Origin: an uncultured Bacteroidales bacterium
Lineage (GTDB): Bacteria > Bacteroidota > Bacteroidia > Bacteroidales > WCHB1-69
Assembly (NCBI GenBank): GCA_934699095.1
Contig: CAKUVI010000010.1
Span: 1-64,000 of the forward strand
Length of the DNA stretch: 64,000 nt
Reading direction: 5' to 3'
Below the pieces are notes generated by a model, which worked only from the letters and a program-made list of their open reading frames with translations, made no database searches and was not told the origin of the DNA. The position numbers were made by a program, and so were the translations under genes. Of the stretch, positions 47,874-57,673 are shown piece by piece. Position 1 is the first letter of the stretch; every line of letters begins with the position of its first letter.

Positions 47874-50800
47874 TTAGAAACCATTCAAGTCAGTAGGACG
47901 CATATTACAGAAGAATCTTAATGTACGTTCGCCATAGCCGTCAGCCTTTACGTGGATGATGTAAACACCACTCGCGATTGGAATGTTAGCATGGTTCTTC
48001 AAATCCCATTCAACGAACGACTGTGCTTCAGAACCTTTGGTGAGTGTCCTGATAAGCGTGCCGTTTACTGTGAATATTGAAATTGTACACTTAGCAGGTA
48101 AGTTGACAATACGTACATAATTCTCCAATGCATTATGCTCGTAATTTGAGAAGCCATAATATGGATTAGGAACTATGTTGATGTCTTGCAACATGTTATC
48201 AACGTTCTCAACACGCTCGATCTTATCAGGAACGAGGTTCTTGGTTGTGAACAGATACATAGGATAGCCGCTGTTTTGTGAAGCATTTGGTGCTTGAGCA
48301 ACATCATCATACCAACGTGATGAATATCTCATGTATGGACGAGATACACGCAACTTGATGGTAGCGTCTGATGACAACCATTGATCCTTGTGCATCTGGC
48401 TCGGCATTGGAATGCTGGTCCACATAACATTGTTGAAGATTTCCATCTTGCGGTTCTTACGTGCCTGATTGGACGTTGAAAGATCGTTTCCTAAGGTCTT
48501 GAACTTCTCAACTATCCAGCGGCATTCATCATACGGACCGCATTCATAGTAAGGATATGTTACACCATCGGTGCCTGTGAATGTGCCACCGTGTTGTACA
48601 CCTTGTACTGTAATCTTGGTATCTGAATCGTTGTAGTTTCTGCTTCTGCCATCCAAAGAGTAGTATGTGTTTGCAGTGTTACCCGAGCTGCCGAGTACAT
48701 ATACATAGTGACGACCGCCGTTTGAAGGCTCACCGTAAACCATACCCCATGAATCTCTAAGGTTGTTATACACAGCCTGACTTAATTCAATTCTGTTGCC
48801 TTCCTCATCCAACAAGAATGTGTCGGCGCGTGGGTCACGTGCGTATGCATAAACATCTGTTGGGTTGAAGATCATATCGTTACCGTTGTTCAACTCATCT
48901 TCTGAGTCTTCAGCAAACATAATGTTCAAACGCTCACCGGTCTCAACGTTGATTGCATAGCCTGGGAACCAACCCATACCTGTTGTACCGCTGTTATCCG
49001 GTTGACCGTCCTTGCCAACTGAAGGACAATTCTTAGGTTCGTGACGGATGTTGTCGTATGTCTGACCATTGAAGTTTTGTTTAACAACGTAGTTGGCCTC
49101 TTTTGTTGAAGAACCTGCTTCGAGTACAACGGCGCGTGTCCAGAGACTCTGATCAGGAGTGAGGACGATATCAACTGAGTACATATTTGTAAGTGTTGAG
49201 TTAATACCACCACGTTGAGGCATTGAAGCGATAGTGTGGAAGGTGTAAGTTGAATATTCTGGGTCTGAAGTGCCAGGAATAATATCTTTTGCGAGATATC
49301 TTGCACGAGGACCACCATCATAACATGAAGTCATTGGATACGGAGCCCATGTACCACCAACGAAACTTTCGAATTGTTGGTTAGGATCAGCGAAACCACG
49401 GGTTACCTCGGTCTTACCTTGAGCAACATAAGTGAACAAGTTGAAATAGTCTTCAGAACGCCATTGCTCATAGTTGTTAGCAGCACCATCCTGAATACCG
49501 GATGCGCTCTGCCAGTGTGCAACAGATACCTGTTGACCTGAACGAATCCAGTTGCCTGGGTAGTCACCATCAATATCTACTAAACCTGTCAACCATGGGA
49601 TGTCGTTGGAGAATGTAATCTCTGAACCCAATGCGTCAGGTTGTGCGTATTGTGTGATGTTCTTATATGTATTGCCACCATTAGCTGCAATATGTGCGGC
49701 AAGACTCTCTTGATAAACCTTGAAGTTTGCATTCTTGATTGAGATTGAAATACCAAGGTCAAGGAAAAGTTGCTCGTTGGTCATGCTGATAGGCATTGCG
49801 GCTGTTGTAACGCGGTCAATACCCATCTCTTCCAACTCTGCATCTGAAATCTCGTCAGAGATGATAAGCTGCCACATTGTGCTGTCGTTGACATCTTCGT
49901 TAACATCGTTCGGGAGGAACTTAACAATATAGTCGTAAGGTTTAACCTTCAAAGGATCTATAACCTGAATGTTCAGAGGACCATAGTTGTTCTTGTATTG
50001 AATGTCATTGTAAACATTGTTTTCAAGAACTTTCTGACGTGATTCGTCTGTCATATCCAAGAAGAAACCGCCATTACCCTGACCCTCGATACGTGTGATC
50101 ATAGGAACATCACCGTATTTTGAGTTAAGAAGGTTTTCAGTCGGTTTGTGAGGGATACCTACAGTAACTTTGATGTTACGACGACCTGCCAAATAGGTTG
50201 TCTGTTGGCCGTCCAAATACTCAGGATCCAATTTGAATTCTTTGTATTCATTGTAACCATAAGCCAATACCAAGAAGTAGTATTCCTTGTGGTTGACAAG
50301 TTTGTTGTTTGTACCTGTTGCGAACTTGTCTTCAGTGATTCTGAATGAGTGTGAAATACCAGCATTACCGCCGTTAACCATCTCAGTTGCAACTGATGTA
50401 CCGAGAGCGTCATTATAAATCCAGTTGATAAGCTGTGCAGCATCGTTCTGGATATCGCATTGTGCAACAAGACGTGCCTTGTTGGCGTCATCCAAATCGG
50501 TAACTGATACAGAAGCGCTCTTCAATTGGTAGATTTGATAACCTTCAAATACGTATGAACGGTCTTTCTGTGAGAGGGTATCAATTGTCTTTACAGTCTG
50601 ATAAGAAGTTGTATAGATAACAGTATCTTGACCATCAGCTGTGTAAGTCATGATAGAATCCTGGACTTCAACGGTTGATGTTGTTTCAAGAGTTCTTGGT
50701 ATCTGAGGATCAATTTCTGAATATGTTTCGTGGAAGTTATTCTTCTGAGGATCGTTGTTTGAAATGTAGAGGATAAGTTCATTCTCAAGTTCGCGAATTG

Positions 50801-52574
50801 TTACATCCGGAGCATCAGGACCATCGAGGGTCTTGAAGCAGTTTTCGAACAAAGACTGACATTTATCATCGGCACGTTTCAAAAGTTCAACTGATGCTTG
50901 AGCACCACCTTGAGCAGCGCGTGCCCATGGTACACCGACAGTGATATAGTTTACAGAACCCGGCTTCAAGGTGAAAGGACCAGCAGACTGCATGAAACGA
51001 CGGTCTGCAGGAGCATTACCTACGTTAGCTTCGGTCCAGCCCTCAGCACCATATTGTGTAGGGTTAGGATCAACACCTTGGGTACCCCAGTTACAAACAT
51101 CTGTCAGGCCAGGGAACATGAAGTCACACTCAGGACCGTTGGCACCGTTAGAAGTGTGGGCATTTGCACCATAACGCATTTTGGTGTTATCACGCCAGAT
51201 ACCTTGCAACATGTTGTAGTACTCGAAAGCCACGCTCGGGTCACCTGTTACAGAAGAGTTGTTGTTGTGGTAAACGAATCTTCTCATACCGAAACGCTCG
51301 TTATCCACAATGCTATCGCCGAAGTTCACACCGTTGATAGCCATTTGGTCTAATTCGTATGCACTCTTGAGGAACTTGTCGCAGTATCCTGGATAAGAAG
51401 CACTGTCAACATAGAATTTAGGGTTATCACGACCATCAGCATCCATATAAGGACCCTGGAAGAAGTCGATACCTACTGCAGGTGGTTGGTCGCCGTATGC
51501 CCAGCTTTGACCAGAGCCATCAACGTTAGAACCATTGTAACAGTAACCCAAACCACGAGAAACATCACAACCCACATAGTCGTCATCTGCATAGCCAAGG
51601 TCAGGGTCAGCCCATTGTGAGAAATAAGTTTGTGTAAGGGTATAAGTTGAACGGTTGATAATTTCGTATGAGTAGAATGTCATGTTGTTGAGTTCATCGT
51701 TGGTTGAGAAACCGAAGGCTTGTCCACGGATTTCAAGACCGATAGGAGAACCTTGAGACTCAGTGTGAGAACCTGCGTTATCGTTGAAGATCCAGAAGAG
51801 GGTCTCATCACCCTTGAGAACGTGGTCGGCATAGATCATACCGTTTGAGTTCTGCCATTGATCACCATAGTAAAGAACGTCTTCAGGTGTTCTTGGAAGA
51901 GCATGTGCTGCTGCACGAGCAATGTTGTCTTCTGTCCAAGGACAAAGGTCGTTGTTTACATCATAGTAAGGATAGTCACCGTTTTCAGGATCATAAACGC
52001 CATTTTCGTTCACATCCTTAAAAGGAGCAAGATAGTATGAATAACCCTCATCACCGTGTGCAGGCCAGTTAGCGATGTTTGCAGGCATCACATAACCTGA
52101 GGTGTTATAACTTGATATGTGTTCATCTACTTCAGCACGTGTGATTTTGAAGTGCTTGTCGAACTTGATACACATTGACTGTGTTGTGCTGGCACCTGAA
52201 AGCTTCAGAGGACCAGTCCAATAGTCGTCACCTACTTGTCTGAAACGTACGGCAGCAAGCTTAAGCTGACCATTGGAGTCGCGACCACCGATCCACAATG
52301 CAGAGCAGAACATGGAAGTCTTACCAGAACCTCTTGGTACCTCGTATTCAGCAACTTCCTTGAACCACATTGTACCACCGGTTTCGATATAGGCGCGTAC
52401 GTTGTTCACCGTGAGCTCGTTGGAGCTACTTGCCGGAAGACAGGTAGCTGATTCCGAAGGCTTCGGTGAGGAAGAACTTCTAACCACTCCTTTAACTTTC
52501 TCGGCACGAAGTGACCCTGAAGCCACAAGCACCAACAGGAGTGTCAAGCAGAAAATTTGTTTAATACTTTTCAT
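47874..52574 (-). CDS. Giant secreted protein with a T9SS-like C-terminal domain
   Basis: The 1566-residue protein has a signal peptide (MKSIKQIFCLTLLLVLVASG). The mature protein is acidic and Asn/Asp/Tyr-rich, with DVNENGVYDPENGDYPYYDV, a calcium-binding-like segment near residue 205, and no known catalytic domain. The last about 90 residues (DINIVPNPYYGFSNYEHN, ISIFTVNGTLIRTL, ASGVYIIHVKADGYGE) have the NPYY/G-x-Y-x-x-x-V pattern of type IX sorting domains, but end in an additional tail. Between a TonB receptor (25-base gap upstream) and PorV-like gene (27 bases downstream). Function unknown; probably surface-exposed. Confidence 0.8.
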   Translation of the reverse strand: MKSIKQIFCLTLLLVLVASGSLRAEKVKGVVRSSSSPKPSESATCLPASSSNELTVNNVRAYIETGGTMWFKEVAEYEVPRGSGKTSMFCSALWIGGRDSNGQLKLAAVRFRQVGDDYWTGPLKLSGASTTQSMCIKFDKHFKITRAEVDEHISSYNTSGYVMPANIANWPAHGDEGYSYYLAPFKDVNENGVYDPENGDYPYYDVNNDLCPWTEDNIARAAAHALPRTPEDVLYYGDQWQNSNGMIYADHVLKGDETLFWIFNDNAGSHTESQGSPIGLEIRGQAFGFSTNDELNNMTFYSYEIINRSTYTLTQTYFSQWADPDLGYADDDYVGCDVSRGLGYCYNGSNVDGSGQSWAYGDQPPAVGIDFFQGPYMDADGRDNPKFYVDSASYPGYCDKFLKSAYELDQMAINGVNFGDSIVDNERFGMRRFVYHNNNSSVTGDPSVAFEYYNMLQGIWRDNTKMRYGANAHTSNGANGPECDFMFPGLTDVCNWGTQGVDPNPTQYGAEGWTEANVGNAPADRRFMQSAGPFTLKPGSVNYITVGVPWARAAQGGAQASVELLKRADDKCQSLFENCFKTLDGPDAPDVTIRELENELILYISNNDPQKNNFHETYSEIDPQIPRTLETTSTVEVQDSIMTYTADGQDTVIYTTSYQTVKTIDTLSQKDRSYVFEGYQIYQLKSASVSVTDLDDANKARLVAQCDIQNDAAQLINWIYNDALGTSVATEMVNGGNAGISHSFRITEDKFATGTNNKLVNHKEYYFLVLAYGYNEYKEFKLDPEYLDGQQTTYLAGRRNIKVTVGIPHKPTENLLNSKYGDVPMITRIEGQGNGGFFLDMTDESRQKVLENNVYNDIQYKNNYGPLNIQVIDPLKVKPYDYIVKFLPNDVNEDVNDSTMWQLIISDEISDAELEEMGIDRVTTAAMPISMTNEQLFLDLGISISIKNANFKVYQESLAAHIAANGGNTYKNITQYAQPDALGSEITFSNDIPWLTGLVDIDGDYPGNWIRSGQQVSVAHWQSASGIQDGAANNYEQWRSEDYFNLFTYVAQGKTEVTRGFADPNQQFESFVGGTWAPYPMTSCYDGGPRARYLAKDIIPGTSDPEYSTYTFHTIASMPQRGGINSTLTNMYSVDIVLTPDQSLWTRAVVLEAGSSTKEANYVVKQNFNGQTYDNIRHEPKNCPSVGKDGQPDNSGTTGMGWFPGYAINVETGERLNIMFAEDSEDELNNGNDMIFNPTDVYAYARDPRADTFLLDEEGNRIELSQAVYNNLRDSWGMVYGEPSNGGRHYVYVLGSSGNTANTYYSLDGRSRNYNDSDTKITVQGVQHGGTFTGTDGVTYPYYECGPYDECRWIVEKFKTLGNDLSTSNQARKNRKMEIFNNVMWTSIPMPSQMHKDQWLSSDATIKLRVSRPYMRYSSRWYDDVAQAPNASQNSGYPMYLFTTKNLVPDKIERVENVDNMLQDINIVPNPYYGFSNYEHNALENYVRIVNLPAKCTISIFTVNGTLIRTLTKGSEAQSFVEWDLKNHANIPIASGVYIIHVKADGYGERTLRFFCNMRPTDLNGF

Positions 52575-52599
52575 ATATCTTTTATTTTTTTTCTAATGA

Positions 52600-55500
52600 T
52601 TAAAATCCGAATTGGATACCTAAACTTGCACGGATAGGACGGCTGTAGTTATATGGATTTTGCATTCTCATTTGATAGTAGTTAATGTATGAAGGAACAT
52701 AAACCTGAGAATTGATCTGCTGTTGGTAAGCAGCTGCTGACAAATAACCATCGTCGTCCGGGTTGCCAGTATAGTCATAAACGGAAATAATATTCTTGAA
52801 GTTGAAGAGGTTCTGAATATCAACATAAACGGTTACATAACCCATCTTGGCAGCCTTGGTCTTGCCGTTTTCGTCTTTCTTGTTCTTGTTGAAGTTGAAC
52901 ATGAAAGTCTTGTCTATACGCAAGTCGGCTTGGTATTGCCATGGGAGGTTAGAACCATTGATTGAACCAGAGAGTGTTGAACGTGTTCCCGATACGATTG
53001 TTGAGAACGGTGTGCTTGAACGTGTGTAAGGTGTTCCTGATGCTGCTGAGAACAACAATGAGAATCCAGTGTTTGCCAACCATTCGATTGTCTTGACTGT
53101 TTCCTTACCGTCAATGATCTTAACTTTATCAGTCTTAGGACCGTCGTAGTTGATGCCGCTTTCGAAACGATAGTCGAGGTTAACACCAATTCTGTGACGC
53201 TGGTCGAATGAAAGGTTTGTAAGAGTTCTCAAGTTAGGTTGACCAGAAGCGAGGATTGACAACTGTGATGTTGTGCTTGAACCGGTACCCTTTGCAAATT
53301 GAAGTGTGTAGTTTGCAGAAAGTGTGAGGTTCTTTGTTCTGTTCATCTTATAAGAGAATGTGAAACCTTGAACAGTACCAAAGTCGATGTTCTGATATGA
53401 ATAATATGTGTTAGGATATGCACCTGAGAAGCGGTAAGCCTGAATCTGGTTACGTTTCTCTGAATAGTAAGCACTGATACTGATAGCTGATCTTGCACCA
53501 ATCTTCTGACGGAAACCGATTTCATAATCGATACTCTGTTGTGGTTTCATGTTAGGATTGTTCACGATGTCACCTGATGAATTACGTCTTGAGATGAACA
53601 TATAGTCAACAGGAGAAATCTGCAAGTTTGTAGGACGAGAGGTGATGATGTTATAGTGAGCATAGAACAAAGAGTTGTCGCTTACTGGGAATGAGAAAGA
53701 GATACGAGGCATAACTGACCATTGTGCCTTGTAGTCTGTGAAAGCGCCTGCTTCAACCTTTGTGATGGCTTCAGGGCTGATCTCATTCTTGAGGATAGGA
53801 CCGTTAACATAGAGTGAAAGGTCGCCTTCTGGATCGGTCACGATGTTACCTTTTGCATCGTACCATGTGTCACCACTACGATAACCAACGATTGACTGAG
53901 CAGAGAACTCATCGCCTGCGATGTCAGCTTCGCTCATGTAAACGTCTGTGCCTTGATAGTAAACAACCCAATCTTCAGCTGCGTTGTCAACAAATTGGAT
54001 GTCCTTGTTGATTTGACGGAGTTGGCCAACGGTATAAGCCTCACGCAACAAATAAGGGTCTTTCAACACTGACTGGTTGGCGTCGAAACGGTCAACACGC
54101 AAACCAACGTTGAAGAGCAATGAGTTGATGGCGAACTTATCCTGGATGTAGAATGCCATGTAGATTGGCTCGTAAGCACCAATGCTATAAGTCTTCTGAC
54201 CATTTTTGTCAACGCCATTGAAGAAGTCGTCGATTGTGGTCTTCTTGTTATATTTCTTACCTGTGTAGTCATAACCGTAATAGCTTACAAGTGAGCTTGA
54301 ACCGGAAGAGGTACCAAGCAACAACTCCTCAGGTGAGAACATGCTGATGTCGAAAGTGTTAGGTGAGAGGTTGTCGATATCAATCCAGTCTGAACCATTA
54401 GGATCGAGACCGAGAGCAGTACGAAGGTTTCTGTCGAAAGCTGTTTGGTCTTCAATCTTGTTCAAACGATTGTAGTCAACATAGATATTCTCGCCGTTAT
54501 CGGTGATAATAGGATGGTCAAGGTCCAACTCTGAGATATGATAGTTGGCTTCGTTACGCATGAGTGTCCAGAGTGATGAAGGAGCAACACCATATCCACG
54601 ATATGTAAGTTTTTCGAAATCATAACCGAACTTCAACTCATGGTCCTTGATGTTCATTGATACACTTGCCTTAACACCAAGTTGGTCTGTTGAAGACTTG
54701 CTATAGCCACTGAGAACAGTACCAGGAGAATAGTACATTGAGTAAACCAAGTCTGGGCTGTCACCGTTTCTCAAAGCGCCGAACTGTTGGTAGAGGTTAA
54801 GGTCGTATGGTATTGATGTAGTTCCGTAGTAGTCATAAATAGACTGTGTTGGGAACAAGTCAAGGAAGTTGAGAGTATATTGGGCGAGAACAGGGTTAAC
54901 ATTGTAATCAGGATTGATTCTGAATGTAACAACTGAATCCCACCATCCGTTGAACTGGTAAGCGTCATAGATTGTCATAGGCACGCTGTCAACGGTGATT
55001 GTGAGTTCATCTTCGCGAGAATAGCTCTTAACCTTGGTTGTTGTGAACTGGCCAAGATAACCGTATTCGAAGAGACGGTCTTTATGGTTTTCAGCGTATG
55101 AACGTCCGTCAATATGAGTATAAGAAACATTGATATCATACATCAAGTTCTTGAGGGCAGCCTTACCGGTGGTATCGGTAACAACACGATGGTTGAAACG
55201 AGCGTTAACACGGCCCATGCTTGACTCAGAAATTGGGTTGTTGAAGTTGTCGAAGAGGGCTGAAGTAGAACCCCATGACTTACCCTTGCCATATTCATAA
55301 GAACCGCTGAGGGAGAGTTTCATATTATGGCGTTTGCCAAGGATGAAGTCTAACTTCAACTGTCCCAGATAGTCCCAAGAACCGGCATTTTTGCGAACAC
55401 GTTCTTTATGGAAAGCCTCGCTTGTAAGATAGGCTGCCTCTTGATAGTGGGCGCCGAACTCTGTGGCGCTATAGCGGAGAGGGTTGGCGATGAGGGCGTC

Positions 55501-56388
55501 CAACACATCTTGGTTGGCCATCCATGTACCGCCGCGTGCTGGTGATCCGTCGTGGGTATAGGAAACCTCACCACTGAAGAGGAAACCGATACGGGTAGGA
55601 TCATTCTTGGTTTTGCCTTTCAACAGCGGACCAGAAACAGAAGCCGCTGCCAAGAAGTTATTGTAACCATCGATTGATCCGCGCAACTCAACAGAGCCAT
55701 GGAAATCCTTAGGAGCCTGTTTTGTAGTGATGACTGTGAATGATGTACCGTCACCATATTCGGCAGGCACACCACCTTGGATCAACTGTACTTCCTCAAT
55801 GGAAGACATTGATACGCCGCTACCACCACGAACACGCATACCATCGACGATAGTCTGCTGACCGTCTGAACGGTTACCACGGACACTTGTCATTGCACCA
55901 TCAACTGATGACACACCTTCCAAGTTTGCCAAAGCGCTTGTAACTGAACGACCTGGGGTATTACGAACGTTGTCACCCGACAAACGGCTTGAAGAAGTCG
56001 TGTTATCGGCTGAGAACACAGGAGGTTCGTATGTGATTACGACCTCTTCTACGTCAGACGTACAGTCAATTTCAAAATCGATGAACATAATCTGGTTAGA
56101 AGGCACGTTTACACCTGTCTTTTTCTGTGATTTCTTACAGGTCATCTGTGCATCTGCCTCCAAATCGTATGTTCCAGCATCGATGTTGAACAATGTGTAA
56201 TCACCATTTGCATCGGCGGTTGCCATATTGACAACACGGTCCCCGACCTTCAAAAACACCCTGGTGTAAGCCAATGGTGATTTTGTCTGGTCAACCACTT
56301 TACCTTTAATTTGGCTCTGTGAGAATGCCGCACCGACAAACATGATGATTACTCCTACGGTTGCGAGTAATTTTTTAATCATAGCCAT
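52600..56388 (-). CDS. Large TonB-dependent receptor
   Basis: The 1262-residue protein has a signal peptide (MAMIKKLLATVGVIIMFVGA...FS), a carboxypeptidase-regulatory-like domain (residues 25-110, IKGKVVDQTKSPLAYTRVFL), and a plug (about 125-240; NTPGRSVTSALANLEGVSSV, TIVDGMRVRGG, GGVPAEYGDGTSFTVITT). A very long barrel follows and ends in ASLGIQFGF with a terminal Phe. Acceptors of this type import large ligands or take part in protein export. It leads an operon with the giant exoprotein and PorV-like protein, so the three probably work on one substrate or surface structure. Confidence 0.92.
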   Translation of the reverse strand: MAMIKKLLATVGVIIMFVGAAFSQSQIKGKVVDQTKSPLAYTRVFLKVGDRVVNMATADANGDYTLFNIDAGTYDLEADAQMTCKKSQKKTGVNVPSNQIMFIDFEIDCTSDVEEVVITYEPPVFSADNTTSSSRLSGDNVRNTPGRSVTSALANLEGVSSVDGAMTSVRGNRSDGQQTIVDGMRVRGGSGVSMSSIEEVQLIQGGVPAEYGDGTSFTVITTKQAPKDFHGSVELRGSIDGYNNFLAAASVSGPLLKGKTKNDPTRIGFLFSGEVSYTHDGSPARGGTWMANQDVLDALIANPLRYSATEFGAHYQEAAYLTSEAFHKERVRKNAGSWDYLGQLKLDFILGKRHNMKLSLSGSYEYGKGKSWGSTSALFDNFNNPISESSMGRVNARFNHRVVTDTTGKAALKNLMYDINVSYTHIDGRSYAENHKDRLFEYGYLGQFTTTKVKSYSREDELTITVDSVPMTIYDAYQFNGWWDSVVTFRINPDYNVNPVLAQYTLNFLDLFPTQSIYDYYGTTSIPYDLNLYQQFGALRNGDSPDLVYSMYYSPGTVLSGYSKSSTDQLGVKASVSMNIKDHELKFGYDFEKLTYRGYGVAPSSLWTLMRNEANYHISELDLDHPIITDNGENIYVDYNRLNKIEDQTAFDRNLRTALGLDPNGSDWIDIDNLSPNTFDISMFSPEELLLGTSSGSSSLVSYYGYDYTGKKYNKKTTIDDFFNGVDKNGQKTYSIGAYEPIYMAFYIQDKFAINSLLFNVGLRVDRFDANQSVLKDPYLLREAYTVGQLRQINKDIQFVDNAAEDWVVYYQGTDVYMSEADIAGDEFSAQSIVGYRSGDTWYDAKGNIVTDPEGDLSLYVNGPILKNEISPEAITKVEAGAFTDYKAQWSVMPRISFSFPVSDNSLFYAHYNIITSRPTNLQISPVDYMFISRRNSSGDIVNNPNMKPQQSIDYEIGFRQKIGARSAISISAYYSEKRNQIQAYRFSGAYPNTYYSYQNIDFGTVQGFTFSYKMNRTKNLTLSANYTLQFAKGTGSSTTSQLSILASGQPNLRTLTNLSFDQRHRIGVNLDYRFESGINYDGPKTDKVKIIDGKETVKTIEWLANTGFSLLFSAASGTPYTRSSTPFSTIVSGTRSTLSGSINGSNLPWQYQADLRIDKTFMFNFNKNKKDENGKTKAAKMGYVTVYVDIQNLFNFKNIISVYDYTGNPDDDGYLSAAAYQQQINSQVYVPSYINYYQMRMQNPYNYSRPIRASLGIQFGF

Positions 56389-56435
56389 TAATTTATATTA
56401 AACATTAAATTATTATCCACGTTATAATAAGCCTG

Positions 56436-56443
56436 CAAAGGTA
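56436..56443 (-). promoter_or_regulatory. -7 box (TACCTTTG) for the TonB receptor operon
   Basis: Minus-strand TAnnTTTG match 48 bases upstream of the receptor ATG. Confidence 0.55.
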
Positions 56444-56533
56444 TAATTTTTTTTGATACCTTTTTTAGGTCTCAAAAAAATATACACCAAAAATTTGTAC
56501 AAGTTTATATATATACTATAATATCTCTTTATC

Positions 56534-57661
56534 TCATTTGGGTGTCATCTTTAACATAACAATCGTGATAACTAAAAAAATCAAATTTGGCAGCCATGTT
56601 CCCAATATTGGTGGCATTCCGCCAGAAACTGAAAACACTGTTGATATTTGCTGCAAAAAAATGAAAGTAAACGCCAACCCCATACCTATAAAGATATGTA
56701 CACCAACTCCTCGTGTTGATTTCCTACACGACACGCTCAAGCCCAACAACGTCATTATAATGATTCCCAATGGATTTGCAAGACGCTTGTGCTGCTCTAT
56801 CTGATAACTTGCCAATAATGAAGAACCCCGCTTGCGCTCATCTTTTATAAACTGCCGCAATTCCCTGTAAGACATTGTTTCGCTCACATAAGCATCCTGA
56901 TATAAGTTCAGAGGAGTGATATTGAATGTCGTGTCAAACTCGTTGCCAGCACTGATTATCTCTTTGCCGTTTTCGTCAAACGACCTGCGAGTGAATCTGT
57001 GCAGCTTCCAAATATTATTCTCTTGGTCAAATGTTATCTCCTGGGAAGAAATCTTCTGCCTGATAGCATTGTCTTCAAATTCTTCATAAGTGAAATTGTA
57101 GCCTTTTTCTTCTGCTTTGTCCCACCTTTCAACAAAAATATAACTGTTTTTCGAGTTTTTGATATGAAGATAGGTTGTCATCGACACTCTTCTTCCAAAA
57201 TAGTTGTATTTAAACTCGTTCAGTTTCTTGTTTGTTGATGGCACAATGAAGTTTGCCAATATCAATGACATGATCATGATGATGACCGCGCCGGTGACAT
57301 AAGGAACTAACATCCTGTTGAAACTGATACCATTGTCGAAAATTGAGATGATCTCATTTCTGGACGACAGCTTGGATGTAAACCATATTACACTGATAAA
57401 GGTGAAAAGAGGGATGAACAAGTTAATAAAATATGGTATGAAGTTCAGATAGTAGCCAGTGATGACTTCTTTGGCAGGGATTTCAAAAGAAATGAACCGT
57501 TGGATATTCTCCGACACATCGAAGACAACGACGATAGTCATCAACAGAGTAATCGAAAAGACAACAGAACCGAGCATTTTCCTGAGAAGATAGCCGTCGA
57601 TTATTTTCCATCCGGTCTTCTCACGAAAAAGCTCGTTCAGATTTTTAAAACGGTTCATCAT
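56534..57661 (-). CDS. LptF/LptG-family permease
   Basis: The 375-residue protein has the YjgP/YjgQ plan: three transmembrane helices (LLRKMLGSVVFSITLLMTIV; FINLFIPLFTFISVIWF), a periplasmic beta-jellyroll (about 140-270), then three more helices (ANPLGIIIMTLLGLSVS, GMGLAFTFIFLQQIS). It is part of the ABC exporter that pulls LPS from the inner membrane to the Lpt bridge. Start ATG at 57661 follows the S9 peptidase stop by 12 bases. LptF versus LptG is not decided. Confidence 0.9.
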   Translation of the reverse strand: MMNRFKNLNELFREKTGWKIIDGYLLRKMLGSVVFSITLLMTIVVVFDVSENIQRFISFEIPAKEVITGYYLNFIPYFINLFIPLFTFISVIWFTSKLSSRNEIISIFDNGISFNRMLVPYVTGAVIIMIMSLILANFIVPSTNKKLNEFKYNYFGRRVSMTTYLHIKNSKNSYIFVERWDKAEEKGYNFTYEEFEDNAIRQKISSQEITFDQENNIWKLHRFTRRSFDENGKEIISAGNEFDTTFNITPLNLYQDAYVSETMSYRELRQFIKDERKRGSSLLASYQIEQHKRLANPLGIIIMTLLGLSVSCRKSTRGVGVHIFIGMGLAFTFIFLQQISTVFSVSGGMPPILGTWLPNLIFLVITIVMLKMTPK

Positions 57662-57673
57662 GATCAATAACGC

